A stretch of 64,000 nt of DNA from Paulinella micropora (GCA_009731375.1 BJOX01000073.1:68506-132505); one strand, 5' to 3'. Shown: positions 36,312-52,092, counted from the stretch's first letter. The notes: generated by a model from the sequence alone, not told the origin. Numbers and translations: made by a program.

Positions 36312-37308
36312 CTGCGCCAAACCAGCAACACGCGCAACACATCAAAGCACTTCCCAGAATATATCATAGAGAGTCTAAGCCATGAATAAAACAAAAGAAT
36401 AAACGCGGGCGCTTCTATCCTATGCATATGATTGCTTGTTTCCAAAGCCTGCATCATGGCTCATCCGAAGGCTCATTCAGTGATATATACAAGCAAAACA
36501 ATGAACGTGAGCGCTTTTTTCAGCCTGTCCGAACCATGCATAATCTCTACATATGTTATACATTTTACATGTACTGTACACCCATGCTATAACATGCTAT
36601 ACACAAACATGCAATACATACTATACACACTAACATTCTATACGTACTGTACATGCTATACATGTTTATACATACTAGAAATGCTATACATATTACATAA
36701 TATACTGTTATACATAGTTATTACTAATCGTACTATACATACTGTACATGCTATATACACTATACATATTGTACATGCTATGTTATACGTACTAGACATA
36801 CTGTATGCGTGCTTGTTTTTCATGTCTTGCTAAACACTCTGTAACAGCGCGAGCCATCTTCCTTTGAAGGGTATAGCTATCATAGGAAACAGCTACGATG
36901 CTCTAATCTGCGCGTGCGCTAACAACAATGGCAGCTATCGTGGCAAACGAATTCGATGCGCTAAATCGTGTAGTATGGAAGCATTGAGCTTGAACACAAG
37001 AAAAAAACAATGTGAGCAGTGAAGGTGGTGTGTGTGTGTGTTGAGAGGGGGGAGGGGGGGGCGATTAAAAAAAAAATCAGGAAAGAAAAATGAAAAAAAG
37101 TAAGAAGAAATCAAACTCAGCTTGCGGAGTGACAGTGTCATCGATAGCCAGCACAGGAAGCCAAATGTGGACTAAGTTATGCTGGCAGCCTGGACTTCAA
37201 CTATCAACACCACGTGCGCATCTGATAAGTTTAACAGCCAGCGCCGGAAAGCTAAACTAAACTTTGAGCCTGCAGCCTGAACTTCAACTAGCAGCGCTGT
37301 TTGTTTTT

Positions 37309-37339
<31 letters not shown>

Positions 37340-37585
37340 NNNNNNNNNNCCCCCCCCCCCCGTTTCCCTTCCCCCCCGATTGTATTTTTTCTTTCTGCTC
37401 CAAGCTCCCAGATTACACATAGAAAATCAAGTAATAGGCGGTTTCCAAAAGACAGAACCCACAATAAATGTGAGCGCTGATATTATCTATCCGATTCCGT
37501 TCAAACGCCTCAGAAGATAATCCGTTAATATCCAAAGAAAACAATTGAAAAAGAATCGAGTTGACAAGGTTAGAAGAGACAACAC
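36312..37585. other. Intron with degenerate TATACATAC repeats and a C-run gap
   Basis: 36540-36810 is a degenerate tandem of CTATACATACTGTACATG-like units. A C run holds Ns at 37340-37349. Two related blocks around GCCAGC-CCGGAAAGC and CTTCAACTA (37148-37215, 37233-37290). No exon seen. Confidence 0.55.
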
Positions 37586-37771
37586 CTCTGCGCTGATATT
37601 AAAGACGTACGCTGCTCCCTCTCCATCGCAACTGTTATCCGCCCCGTTCCCGTTGATTCCCGTCGCGCAGGAATCTTCTCCAACAGCACCAACGACCAAT
37701 GTATTCCCAGACACACTTACCTCAATTCCAAAGTAGTCGTAGCTGCCCGTGTTAGTGGGCTTCAGATAGGC
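37586..37771 (-). CDS. FG-GAP blade exon A (last blade, altered 3' end)
   Basis: 186 nt, 62 codons, phase 0-0. It matches exons B-D up to ...GAAYVF, then switches to NISAE and a donor GTGTTG, where the others continue [12 protein letters not shown]. Sequence similarity to the other segments stops at the same place, so a duplication breakpoint falls inside the exon. The exon stays in frame and joins the 31-nt microexon in phase 0. It closes the FG-GAP series before the EGF region. The Cys pair (EDSC, DNSC) is kept. Confidence 0.82.
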
Positions 37772-38659
37772 CTGAGCGCAAGCACGGCAGGTGAGACAGC
37801 ACAGCGACAGAACAAGCGCGGCACGTACAAGACAGACCTCTTGCCACCACACTCGCACAAACACATACACATACACAGACACACACACACACACTCACAT
37901 GCATACATACACCTACGCACATACACGCCTTCTGCGAGGTAGTCCTCGCACGGACGCTGTGGTCTCAGCACAGTAATGGTCGCAAACACCGACATGAACA
38001 CACACATATACACATCACACACACACATACACACACACACACACACCAACACGCATGCACACACACATACACACGCAAACATGCCACCTAGCCAGCCCCT
38101 ACCAAATGCATACATCAAAGCAAACAGCAAAGCTTAGCTCGCAGCAGCCGAAGCCGCGACACGGCCGCGCAGCCCCGGACACGTACAAAACAAATGCTCC
38201 GACTGATGCGTATGCATTATGCGTATCTAGCCCAGGCAGTCGTTGGACATCAGCTTTCATTCGTGTCTTGGCTAGGCTTGGCGATCTAGATCTTCGATAA
38301 TGTATTCGCAAGTTTCCTTGGTTATTATCGAGTGCGATCAGCAACAAGGTCTTCAAACACAGCGTTCTCAGCACATGAAGCGTCTTGATGTCTTAATGCT
38401 CGTGGAAGTAGTTCACTTGCAAGCTTGCATCGAGAGCTCACTCATGACCCGCCAAGCAAGTCCTAGACATAAGCAACACTGGACCGAGACGGAATCCAAG
38501 ACCTTCGCCGAATCGCTCATTACACGTATGCTTAACTACATCAAAGCTAGGATCTGCTGTCGGCACGCACGTGCGCGCAGGTAATACGCACATCTATGTT
38601 TACATGAGAGGTCCTTCGGGACTACATGCAATCCTGCATAACCAACGTAGATGCCTTTT

Positions 38660-38681
38660 CTGTTTTCTATAAGGGAATTCC

Positions 38682-38712
<31 letters not shown>

Positions 38713-40440
38713 CTGTTATTGCTGTTTTACTCGGGTTCGTTACAACTGGTTATTTCGTTGCCACTGATAACCATGAGCCTTCCGCATACATAGAACATTA
38801 CGCTTGTGATATATATGGACATCTAGGGCATGCATCCCAGAAAGATTTCATTTATATATATGCACACATATAAATCGCATATATCAAGGCATATGAATGT
38901 CTATGACTAAGTGCATGTATCGATGCATATTGAATATGCCCTGATATTATATATATGTGCATATGCATGAATGAATATCGTATTGGGTATGAAAAATATA
39001 TAAGTACAAGCAATTATGAAGTTTGCATTATACACATGTTTCATAATATGCATAAATTACCTTCATAATGAGTATGCAATACTATATACATAGATACAAA
39101 TATAGTCACACCTTTTTATAATGTAACATAAAACATTACAAGATATATTTATACTTGGGCATATTGAACACGCAAGTACAAAAAGGTTATTTAATGCACG
39201 CACGCATGCATATATAATTTATGAACACCCATGTATATATATAAAGCCATGACTAAGTGCATGTACAGATGCAGATCCAATATGCATTATCTACGAATAC
39301 ACATATATTCATTATTATACATGAACCACGTTCATACTGAATATAAAGTATGAGCAACGTTCTACATATACAATGATAAATCAAAACCTCGGCTGCTACA
39401 TATATACGTTGAAAGAAGATTAAGCTTCCTTCTTTGTCAGTCATTGTGCGCAAAACGCTGATCCATGTCTTATGAGCGAAGCTCTCGTCACTGCAACATC
39501 TCGATGAGGGCTGTCGCATGTCGATGCCCAAGCAAGCCGCTAAGCCGAGAACAAGGTCCAAGCGCGAAGGCATGGTTCGCGGCACTGAATGACAAAGACC
39601 CCATATGCATTCATGGAAGATTGACCAGGAAGCTTTCGTCGAGAGCTTGTGGTACCAATCAGCCACGATGCAGTTCCTGGTCCTAGCCATGAGCCAGGGC
39701 TGAGGCGGAAACGCTTGGTAAAGTCGCTCATGGTATCTATGCCTTACATGGTGTATGCGACATGCATATGCACATCCACACAGACACACATGTTTGCTTG
39801 CATGAATTGTGGATAACTACATCCAAAGACGGACTCAAGCGCTTTTCTGCTCGACCCATGCTCTATGTTACTGCTCTTGAAGTGGTCGCTCTGGCGACTC
39901 TCACAAAGGGCTTTCTGACCAGCCATGATGCAGCTTTACAACATATGAGTCTGTTCTGACCGATGCGCTTGAACTGACTGTTCGTTCGCGACAACCGATA
40001 ACTATCAGTCATGGGCTTGCGCACTCTGTGTAGATCATATTTCTAGAGAGGATATGCATCCACGTGTAGAATGAACAAATCCAGCACATGCATGTTCAAA
40101 CTTCAAACAGCTTTTCTGTGGGTACAAATATATATCTATGCAAGTGAAGTGACTGAATGCATGCATACATACATATTAAATATTAATTATAATGAAACAT
40201 GGAATATGAATATATACGTACGTATGAATATGCATATTTATATACGAAATGTATAGACATCTGTAGAATGAGCACAAGCAAGTACAAAAAAGCTTTCATG
40301 CATATGTGTTTACAAGTATCTAGTATCCATGCATATATACGCAGTGACTAAATGCATGTGTATACACATGTCTTGAATTTTAGTCATGTATATGCACATG
40401 TTTATGCATATTGTATATATGAATAAATACACAATATATG
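38660..40440. other. Intron of unit A: AT-rich ATGCATAT-type sequence
   Basis: Short (GTT)n at 38682-38720, then AT-rich sequence dense in ATATGCAT and CATGTATA. Open frames such as 39253-39789 (minus) are partly conserved in units B and C but with stops and shifts, so not coding. Confidence 0.6.
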
Positions 40441-41769
40441 TGGAGGACGTCCACCATTACAAACAAGCAGTTATGTGCCTACAAAAATATTATTATTTCA
40501 AGGCATAAGCTTACTATTGATTATGCATTTTTTTTTTCAAAAATGTACCATGTATTATCATGTATGGATGAGGGTCGAAGACATGGTCAGTAACAACGAA
40601 CCAAGACTACATGCGCTTCGTTCTCCTTGCTGTTTAAGTCGCACGTCGACTGCTTGTGGAGTTTTAGGCCACTTTTGACAAAGTCTTCACGGGCATTACG
40701 GCCACAAAGTAGCGCTGCTGCTAGGATTTGGTCCACATGCGAGTGGTCATGGCTTCTTCCAAGGCCCTCGTCCAACAAGGGCTTTCTAACAAGCCACCGT
40801 CGTGTCAGCTCATGGTTTGAGACTTTGCCGGTCATGAGACCACCTAGCGCGCGACATGAGGTTTGAGTGCACTTGCGGAAGACTCTGCCCAAAAATGAAC
40901 TAGAAACCTTGGAAGCGTCGGCGTGCATAACCACACCAGCAACGAGAACGAAGCGCGTCCGCAGTCATCCTCTGTTGCCAATAATTCAGCCTATTCGACC
41001 CTTGTCGCAAATAACCAAGCCTTTTCGACCCTTGTTCATACAATCCAGCCTATACCTCTTCCATGAGTGTATATGTCTATACATGCCTACTACATCTTTA
41101 CGAATGCAATACATAGATCATACACAATGATTATATTTTACACTGCCCATTTTATCTATACTATGTATGAACATTCACGCACATAAATACATACTCATGC
41201 AGTTACCGTGAATACATAATCACACATCTATATATTCGTCTATCTATTTGCGATGAATATGCAGGACGTATGTAAACATGCATTCAGTCACTCCCTTGGC
41301 GTATGTTACAAGAATAAGCATTACAGCTTATCTATATATCTATGAGGCACAATTTGTAGCACATGCGTCTCTGGCTTTCTGTCTGTCTGCCTCTCTCTCT
41401 CTCTGTGATCATGTTTTAAACTTGCAGAGCAAAGCCTCTGTAATTATAACACCTTGACCCTTTTTGAGGAAAATATTAACACTCATCCGCTTCAGGAATG
41501 TCTCTTACAAACCGCAACATGTTTCCGATTGTGTTCTTGCAACAGAGGCTTGGTTCACAAGCAGAATCCTTGCCGGCCATACTATTACTTCCGACAGGCA
41601 AGGTTCAGCAAACATATGGCATGGGTGAACTGACTCAAAGTTAAGATGGAAATAAATCAAGCAGCAGATGAAAGAGAACATAAAACAAGAAGCAGTCGAC
41701 AATCAACAGAAGATGCTACCAGATTGGCGACTGACGCAGCAAGAAAAAAGCTCTTGCTCCACGCTATGT

Positions 41770-42436
<667 letters not shown>

Positions 42437-42440
<4 letters not shown>

Positions 42441-43412
42441 TGTGGGTGTGCTGGGCCCGTGGTGGGGTGCCTTATGTGTGCCTAGCCATACGCCTACAAG
42501 TCACATGCCGAAATAGCGACGGGAAGCACAATCCTGTTCCCTCAGGGTGCCCTTTCTCGCTTGTTGAGCCCGGAATAAAACCCACAGTGCTCTGTCGGTT
42601 TATACTAGACTGTCGAACAGTCTCGAAACTCCATCTGCTTACTGGGCCCTCTGTAATGGAGGTGGGAGCTCGTTCTGCAAGGGGCGCTTATGGAACGAGC
42701 CCTGGCCCCGCCTGGTACTAGGGAGCTTTGGTATCGCCTGTATCAGTCCCTTCCGTGCAAACATCACGGCTTAGCTGGGCATCGGGTCAATACTTTATTC
42801 ACAGACTTCCTTGGTTGACGAAATCAGAAGCTCCTTTTTTCTGACATTAGTCGATATCTCATCAGTTGATCTCATCACTTACTCCACGAAGTGAACCAAG
42901 GCCACTTGAGGTGTCACTGACCCTCCCTTGGGCTTGATGTTTTGAAATGGGTGCCATCTGTCGACAGACAGAGAATTAGGGGATGGTGTGGGTGTGCTGG
43001 GCCCGTGGTGGGGTGCCTTATGTGTGCCTAGCCATACGCCTATGAGTCACATGCCGAAATAGCGACGGGAAGCACAATCCTGTTCCCTCAGGGTGCCCTT
43101 TCTCGCTTGTTGAGCCCGGAATAAAACCCACAGTGCTCTGTCGGTTTATACTAGACTGTCGACAGTCTCGAAACTCCATCTGCTTACTGGGCCCTCTGTA
43201 ATGGAGGTGGGAGCTCGTTCTGCAAGGGGCGCTTTATGGAACGAGCCCTGGCCCCGCCTGGTACTAGGGAGCTTTGGTATTGCCTGTATCAGTCCCTTCC
43301 GTGCAAACATCACGGCGTAGCTGGGCATCGGGTTAATACTTTACCCACAGACTTCCTGGTTGACGAAATCAGAAGCTCCTTTTTTCTGACATTAGTCGAT
43401 ATTTCATATTTC
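42437..43412 (+). repeat. Tandem duplication of a ~430-bp GC-rich element
   Basis: Both copies (from 42437 and from 42984) start TGGTGTGGGTGTGCTGGGCC and run to CTGACATTAGTCGATAT. The equivalent place in unit C (58831-59250) has only one copy. Confidence 0.85.
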
Positions 43413-43424
43413 TACCTTCCTGTC

Positions 43425-43426
43425 GG

Positions 43427-43462
<36 letters not shown>

Positions 43463-43481
43463 CCTATCTATCTATCTATCC

Positions 43482-43543
<62 letters not shown>

Positions 43544-43649
43544 GTATCTAGAGCTGATAGACCAAACATACCTATCATCTATCTGTCTATCAATCTATCT
43601 ATCTATCTATCTATTTATCTATTTATCTATTCATCGATCTATCCATCTA

Positions 43650-43743
<94 letters not shown>

Positions 43744-43760
43744 CCTATCTGTATATCCAT
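43425..43760 (+). repeat. (TATC)n field with GTATCTAGAGCTGATAGACC insert
   Basis: TATC arrays; the insert at 43544-43572 recurs in the arrays near 46200, 52430, 52582, 52675, 59354 and 62053. Confidence 0.9.
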
Positions 43761-45069
43761 CGCAAGTGCGCATGATGCTGTTCTCGAACGAGTGGAAGCA
43801 AAATCTTCCGGTCCATACATACATCAATCAGATGCGTCCATCTTGCATGTACAGAGAGAGAGAAGGAGAGTGCAACCCACACATACCATCACTTACAAAC
43901 ACCACCAGAAACACACATACACCCACAGATGCACAATCTATAATAATATTATGTGCGTCTGTAATAATTAAATTGTACATGTCCATATGTGTAAAAATGC
44001 AATTCTACATGTACACTAATATTTATGTATGCATGTATATTGTTTGCTTACACATCATTTTTATTCACACATTCTCTCTGTGCCCATACCACACTAATTT
44101 ACCTACCACAGCATAACACTTTCACATACCTTGGTAGGTAAACACGCAAACGAGCGGCTCTTAGTCATTGAACACAATGGTCTCTTGCTTTGAAACGAAG
44201 CGCTTCAAAGCCAGCTCAAGTATTCTCGTGTGTGTCCTGGCGCACTAAGCTTAGACACGTCACATGGAGCCTCTAGCGCTGCGCACGGGCTACAAGGGAA
44301 AGAACATCCCAGATTGCTCGGGCATCAAGCGCTTGAAGTCGTTGCTCATCGCACTCGAAACACGTGAGCAACAAGTAAGCAGCTATGTGAGCTTCGTGAC
44401 GGCGTATGTTACAAGAATAAGCATTACAGCTTATCTGTGTATCTATGAGACGCAATTTGTAGCACATGCGTGCACCAAAAACATTAGTTTCCTGCATCTC
44501 TGCGTGCATATCTACTGGAGGCATCGTACATGTGATATATACACAATATACACAAGCGTGTAGTTTATCCCATGCCACGAATAGTTGGTGCAAGCACGTT
44601 GGTTTTAGCAAATTCTTTCTCTCATACACCTGGAACGCGCTCATTACAAAGCCCCGGGCAACAGCATCTGGAACCGGCCCAAAAGAAAGCGCTTGAGACT
44701 ATTATCTTTGCTGGTCCTGACTTGCAAACGACCTCTCGTGGAAGTATACGCGAAATGTATGTGTGCGTGTGCGTGCATGCACCACTTTGCCTAGCTATGC
44801 AGCGTACGTACCAGGAGCCACGTGATAAGACATATTACTGAATATGCAAGAATAGGATATGAATAAAACACATGTGATACTGTGCGCGTAAACCAGCCTC
44901 TTGGCTAGTACCTACAAACACGGACTCCACACGATTCGCTTTAGTTCCGTTCTAGTGTCAAACCCTGAGCCACGACTCACCAGCAAACTCTTACTGAGTA
45001 AAAGTGGGGCCATGCCAAGCAACAACGACAAGCGTGCGCTTGAGAACAAAGGGCTTCTCTGGCTGTCTG

Positions 45070-45106
<37 letters not shown>

Positions 45107-45479
45107 CGTGTGTGTGTGCTCATGTTTTAAACTCGCAGAGCAAAGCATCTGTAATAATAACACCTTGACCCTTTTTGAGGGAAATATTAACACTCATCCG
45201 CTTCGGGAATGCCTCTTACAAACCGCAACATGTTTCGGATTGTGTTCTTGCAACAGAGGCTTGGTTTGCAAGCAGAATCCCTGTCGGCCATACTATTACT
45301 TCCGACAGGCAAGGTTCAGCAAAAATATGACATGGGTGAGCTGACTTAAAGATGGAAACAAATAAAGCAGCAGATGAAAGAGAACATAAAACAAGAAGCG
45401 ATCGGAAATCAACAGAAGATGCTACCAGATTGGCGAGTAACGCAGCAAGAAAAAAGCTCTTGCTCCACGATATGTTATC

Positions 45480-45655
45480 CCATCCATCCGTCCATCCATC
45501 CATCAATCTTTAAATTATCCATCTATCCATCTATATATCTATCTATCTACCTATCTATCTATCTTTCTATCTATCTATCTATCCATCTATCTATCTATCT
45601 ATTTATCTATCTATCTATATATTGTCTTTCTATTTATTTATCTATTTATCTATCT

Positions 45656-45690
<35 letters not shown>

Positions 45691-45950
45691 TATCTATCTA
45701 TCCTATCTATCTACCTACCTACCTATCTATCTGTCTGTCTATCTGGTAGGTAAACACGCAAACGAGCGGCTACTAGTAATTGAACACAATGGTCCCTTGC
45801 TTCGAAACGAAGCGCTTCAAAGCCAGCTCAAGTATCCACGTGTTGTGTCATGGCGCACTTAGCTTGGACCTACCTACGTACCTACCTACCTACCTATATC
45901 CATATATCTATCCATCATCTATTTATTTATCTACCTACCTATCTATCTAC

Positions 45951-45991
<41 letters not shown>

Positions 45992-46096
45992 AATCTATCT
46001 ATCTATCTATCTATCTATCTGTGTATATAACTTAGTATTTATCCATCTATCAGTCTTTCAATCTTTCAATCTATCCATCTATCTATCTATCCATCC

Positions 46097-46139
<43 letters not shown>

Positions 46140-46165
46140 CATATTTCTACCTACCTGTCGGTCTG

Positions 46166-46202
<37 letters not shown>

Positions 46203-46271
46203 GCATCTAGAGCTGAAAGACCAAACATACCTATCTATCTATCAATCAATCAATCAATCAATCTATCTATC

Positions 46272-46327
<56 letters not shown>

Positions 46328-46336
46328 CATCTATCC

Positions 46337-46372
<36 letters not shown>

Positions 46373-46415
46373 ATCTATCTATCCATCTATCTATCTATCT
46401 ATCTATCCATCGCAA
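45480..46415 (+). repeat. (TATC)n fields of unit A, second block
   Basis: TATC and CAAT arrays around the same GGTAGGTAAACACGCAAAC spacer. Confidence 0.9.
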
Positions 46416-47691
46416 GTGCGCAGGATGCTATTCTCGAACGAGAGGAAGCAAAATGTACAGGTCCATACATACATCAATCAGATGCGTCCATCTCTCATGC
46501 AGAGAGAGAGAACGAGAGTACAACCCACACATACCATCACTTACAAACACCACCAGAAACACACATACACCCACAGATGCACAATCTATAATAATATTAT
46601 GTACGTCTGTAATAATCAAATTGTACATTCCCATATGTGTATATATGCAATTCTACATGTACACTAATATTTATGTATGCATGTGTATTGTTTGCTTACA
46701 CATCATTTATATTCACACATTCTCTCTGTGCTCATGCACTCACTAATTTACCTACCACAGCATAACACTTTCACATACCTTGGTAGGTAAACACGCAAAC
46801 GAGCGGCTCTGAGTCATGGAACACAATGGTCTCTTGCTTCGAAACGAAGCGCTTCAAAGCCAGCTCAAGTATTCACGTGTGTCCTGGCGCACTAAGCTTA
46901 GACACGTCACATGGAGCCTCTAGCGCTGCGCACGGGCTACAAGGGAAAGAACATCCCAGATTGCTCGGGCATCAAGCGCTTGAAGTCGTTGCTCATCGCA
47001 CTCGAAACACGTGAGCAACAAGTAAGCAGCTATGTGAGCTTCGTGACGGGTTCTTTGCCTCATTCCAGGCAGTCAGTCATGGATTCAGCCACTACAGGAC
47101 TTGGTGACTGCTAGCCCATCAAAGGATTTGATGTTTTTTGCAGTAGCTCGTACCAACGCTCTCGTTCAACACTTAGGAAGAAGCTACGCCACAGCTTTCG
47201 CATCTATACCAGACTCGGAAGAGACCAATCTAGAGTTTCACATCCGTCTACGGTACACTAGCAGCTCATAACCTTTCATGCATGAAGTACACAACCATGA
47301 ATACACAGAGCGCGCGTAAGCATACTATTAATGTACAATTACATATAGATCATAACAGACAATTGACGCATATTACTAGAGATATTATACATACACAACA
47401 TGTGTATACACATTGTCATTGTTAGCTGATTCACAAGCGAACACATGCAGCCACTCCCGTGCACAACCGTATTCTTACCATATTATTGTATTGCCTGGTA
47501 ATATTCATACATGCTACAAGTATTGCGTGCACTGTGCAGCCACGTATAAAATCATGCCAGTATTTCCTTTGCCTCCAGCTGCGCGCCATGTACATCTCTG
47601 CCAGTGCACATATTGTGTGTCTCACAGGCGCTCCTGTACGACCCATGCTCCATGCATCTCACACAACGCTCTGCGCTGCTGCGGCTCTCAC

Positions 47692-47898
47692 CTGCTGGAA
47701 CCACTGGCCGGTCTGCTCGTTGCGCACAAACACGTACACTGCTCCCGCTCCATCGCAACTGTTATCCGCCTCGTTCCCGTTGATTCCCATCGCGCAGGAA
47801 TCTTCGTAATAAGCGCCAACGACCAATGTATTCCCAGACACACTTACCGCAAGTCCAAAGTAGTCGTAGCTGCCCGTGTTAGTGGGCTTCAGATAGGC
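47692..47898 (-). CDS. FG-GAP blade exon B
   Basis: 207 nt, 69 codons, phase 0-0. It begins [15 protein letters not shown], has [18 protein letters not shown] and DNSC, and ends [11 protein letters not shown] before GTGAGAGC. Upstream in the transcript is a pyrimidine-rich stretch ending GCGCTCAG, which also reads as open frame and could be mistaken for a signal peptide; I place the exon start at the AG because every other copy has the same boundary. The surrounding intron is shared with copies A, C and D. Confidence 0.85.
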
Positions 47899-49439
47899 CT
47901 GAGCGCAAGCACGGCAGGTGAGACAGCACAGCGACAGAACAAGCGCGGCACGTACAAGACAGACCTCTTGCCACCACACTCGCACAAGCACATACACATA
48001 CACAGACACACACACACACAAACACACATGCACATGAATACATACACCTACGCACACACACGCCTTCTGCGAGGTAGTCCTCGCACGGACGCTCTGGTCT
48101 CAGCACAGTAATGGTCGCAAACACCGACATGAACACACACATACACACAACACACACATATACACACACACACACATACACACACACCAACACACATGCA
48201 CACACCAACACACACACACAAACATGCCACCTAGCCAGCCCCTACCAACTGCATACATCAAAGCAAACAGCAAAGCTTAGCTCGCAGCAGCCGAAGCCGC
48301 GACACGGCCGCGCAGCCCCGGACACGTACATAACAAATGCTCCGACTGATGCGCATGCATTATGCGTATCTAGCCCAGGCACTCGTTGGACATCAGCTTT
48401 CATTCGTGTCTTGGCTACTAGGCTTGGCGACCTAGATGTCCGATAATGTATTCGCGAGTTTCCTTGGTTGTTATCGAGTGCGATCAGCAACAAGGTCTTC
48501 AAACACAGCGTTCTCAGCACATGCTGCGTCTTGATGTCTTAATGCTCATGGAAGTGGTTCACTTGCAAGCTTGCATCGAAAGCTCACTCATGACCCGCCA
48601 AGCAGGTCCTAAACATAAGCATCACTTGACTGAGACGGAATCCAAGATCTTCGCCGAATCGCTCATTACACGTATGCTTAACTAAATTAAAGCTAGGATC
48701 TGCTGCTGGCACGCACATGCGCGCAGGTAATACGTACATCTATGTTTACATGAGAGGTCCTTCGAGACTACATGCAATCCTCAATCACTAACGTAGATGC
48801 CTTTTCTGTTTTCTATAAGGGAATTCCGTTGTTGTTTTTGTTGTTGCTGCTGCTGTTATTTTTGTTTTTTTACTCGGGTTCGTTGCAACTGGTCGTTTGA
48901 TTGCCACTGATAACCATGAGCCTTCCGCGTACATGGAACATTACGCTTGTGATATATGTGGACATCTAGGACATGATCTCAGAAAGATTTCATTTACATG
49001 TATGCACACATATAAATCGTATATATCAATGTATATGAATGTCTACGACTAAGTGCATGTATCGATGCATATTGAATATGCCCTGATATTATGTATATGT
49101 GCATATGCATGAATGAATATCGTATTGGGTATAAAAAAGATATAAGTACAAGCAATTAGGAAGTCTGCACTATACACATGTTTCATAATATGTATGAATT
49201 ACCTTCATAATGAGTATGCAATACTATACACATACATACAAATATAGTCACACCTTTTGATAATGCAACATAAAACATTACAATATATATTTATACTTGG
49301 ACATATTGAAAACGATAAACAAAAAGCTTCTTTGATGTATGCGTGCATGCACATATAATTTATAAACATCCATGTGTATATATGAAGCCATGACCAAGTG
49401 CATGTGCAGACGCAGATCTAATATGCATAATCTACGAAT

Positions 49440-49449
49440 ATATACACAC

Positions 49450-49480
<31 letters not shown>

Positions 49481-49496
49481 CATACATATATATATA

Positions 49497-49548
<52 letters not shown>
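49440..49548 (+). repeat. (TA)n and (ATT)n tract of unit B
   Basis: In unit A the same place holds a short ATTCATTATTATAC; in unit C a (TA)n run (55677-55746). The array length is the main difference between units here. Confidence 0.85.
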
Positions 49549-49549
<1 letters not shown>

Positions 49550-51339
49550 CATGAACCACATTCATACTGAATATGAAGTATGAGCAACGTTCTACATATA
49601 CAATGATAAATCAAAACCTCGGCTGCTACAGATATACGTGGAAAGAAGATTAAGCTTCCTTCTTTGTCAGTCATTGCAAAACGCTGATCCATGTTTTATG
49701 AGCGAAGCTTCCGTCACTGCAACATCTCGACGAGGGCTGTCGCATGTCGATGCCCAAGCAAGCCGCTTAGCCGAGAACAAAGTCCAAACGCGAAGGCATG
49801 GTTCACTGCACTGAATGACAAAGACCCCATATGCATTCATAGAAGATTGACCAGGAAGCTTTTATCGAGAGCTCGTGGTACCAATCAGCCGCGATGCAGT
49901 TCCTGGTCCTAGCCATGAGCCAGGGCTGAGGCGGGAACGCTTGGTAAAGTCGCTCATGGTATCTATGCCTTACATGGTGTATGCGACATGCATATGCACA
50001 TCCACACAGACACACATGTTTGCTTGCATAAATTGTGGATAACTACATCCAAAGACGGACTCAAGCGCTTTTCTGCTCGACCTATGCTCTATGTTACTGC
50101 TCTTGAAGTGGTCGCTTTGACGACTCTCATAAAGGGCTTTCTGACCAGCCATGATGCAGCTTTACGACGTACGAGTCTGTTCTGACCGATGCGCTTGAAC
50201 TGGCTGTTCGTTCGCGACAACTGATAAATATCAGTCATGGGCTTGCGCACTCTGTGTAGATCATATTTATAGAGAGGATATGCATCCACATGTAGAATGA
50301 ACAAATCCAGCACATGCATCTACAAACTTCAAACAGCTTTTCTGTGGGTACAAATATATATCTATGCAAGTGAAGTGACTGAATGCATGCATACATACAT
50401 ATTAAATATTAATTATAATGAAACATGGAATATGAATATACATATACATGGAATATGAATATTTATATACGAAATGTATAGACATCTGTACAATGAGCAC
50501 ACGCAAGTACAAAAAAGCTTTCATGCATATGTGTTTACAAGTATCTAGTATCCATGCATATATACGCAGTGACTAAATCCATGTGTATACACATGTCTTG
50601 AATTTCAGCCATGCATATACACATGTTTATGTATATTATGTATATGAATAAATAAATAATAGATGTGGAGGACGTCCACCATTACAAACACACAGTAATG
50701 TTCCACACATATACGGAATCCACAGTATTGGCTTTAGTTCCGTTCTAGTGTCAAACCCTGAGCCACGACTCACCAGCAAACTCTTATTGAGTAAAAGTGG
50801 GGCCATGCCAAGCTACAACGACAAGCGTGCGATTGAGAACAAAGGGCTTCTCGGGCTTTCTGTCTGTCTGCCTCTTTCTCTCTCTCTCAATCTCTCTCTC
50901 TCTCTCTCTCCCTCTCCCTCCCTCCCTCTTTCTCTCTCTCTATCTATCTCTCTTTCTGTTTTAAACTCGCAGAGCAAAGCCTCTGTAATGATAACACCCT
51001 GACCTTTTTTGAGGGAAATATTAACACTCATCCGCTTCGGGAATGTCTCTCACAAACCGCAACATGTTTCCGATTGTGTTCTTGCAACAGAGGCTTGGTT
51101 CGCAAGCAGAATCCTTGCCGGCCATACTATTACTTCCGACAGGCAAGGTTCAGCAAAAATATGGCATGGGTGAGCTGACTTAAAGTTAAGATGGAAATAA
51201 ACAAAGCAACAGATGCAAGAGAACATAAAACAAGAAGCAGTCGGAAATCAACAAAAGATGCTACCGATCTTCAGTGTCTTGGAAACAGCCTTGGCGAGTA
51301 ACGCAGCAAGAAAAAAGCTCTTGTTCCACGATATGTTAT

Positions 51340-51427
51340 CCCATCCATCCATCCATCCATCCATCTATCTATAATCTATCTATATATCTATATATCTATC
51401 TATCTACCTATCTATCTGCCTATCTAC

Positions 51428-51493
<66 letters not shown>

Positions 51494-51584
51494 GTCTACC
51501 TATCTATCTGTCTACCTATCTGTTTATCTATCTGTCTATTGTCTTTCTATTTATCTATCTATCTATCTATCTATCCATCAATCA

Positions 51585-51629
<45 letters not shown>

Positions 51630-51666
51630 CCTGTCTGTCTATATATATATCTTTATCTATCTATTA

Positions 51667-51730
<64 letters not shown>

Positions 51731-52050
51731 ATCAATCTTTCTATTTATCTACCTATCTACCTGTCTATCTATCTATTTATCTATCTATTTATCTACGTAT
51801 TTATCCATCTATGCGTCTTTCAATCTATCCATCTATCTATCTATCTATCTATCTATCTATATTTCTACCTACCTGTCTGTCTATCTGTCTATATATCTAT
51901 CTATATATCTATCTATCTATCTATCTATCCATCTATCTATCCATCTATCTATCTATATATATATATCTGTCTATCTATCTATCTATATATCTATCTATCT
52001 ATCTATCTATCTACCTGTCTGTCTATATATATATCTTTATCTATCTATTA

Positions 52051-52092
<42 letters not shown>

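Noticed and set aside
37772-37894. Signal-peptide-like stretch (VCLVRAALVLSLCC) before blade exon A, also before exon B
   Set aside because: It lies upstream of the conserved acceptor CTCAG in each unit, is the pyrimidine-rich 3' end of the intron, and is followed by the same blade boundary; an intron artefact is more likely than four signal peptides.
38099-38374. 91-codon minus frame conserved at 48242-48520
   Set aside because: An in-frame 3-base indel between copies looked suggestive, but most differences change amino acids, unit C lacks it, and there are no domain features or needed phases.
39253-39789. 178-codon minus frame in unit A, related frames in units B and C
   Set aside because: The frame is broken differently in each unit and consists partly of foldback-like repeat.
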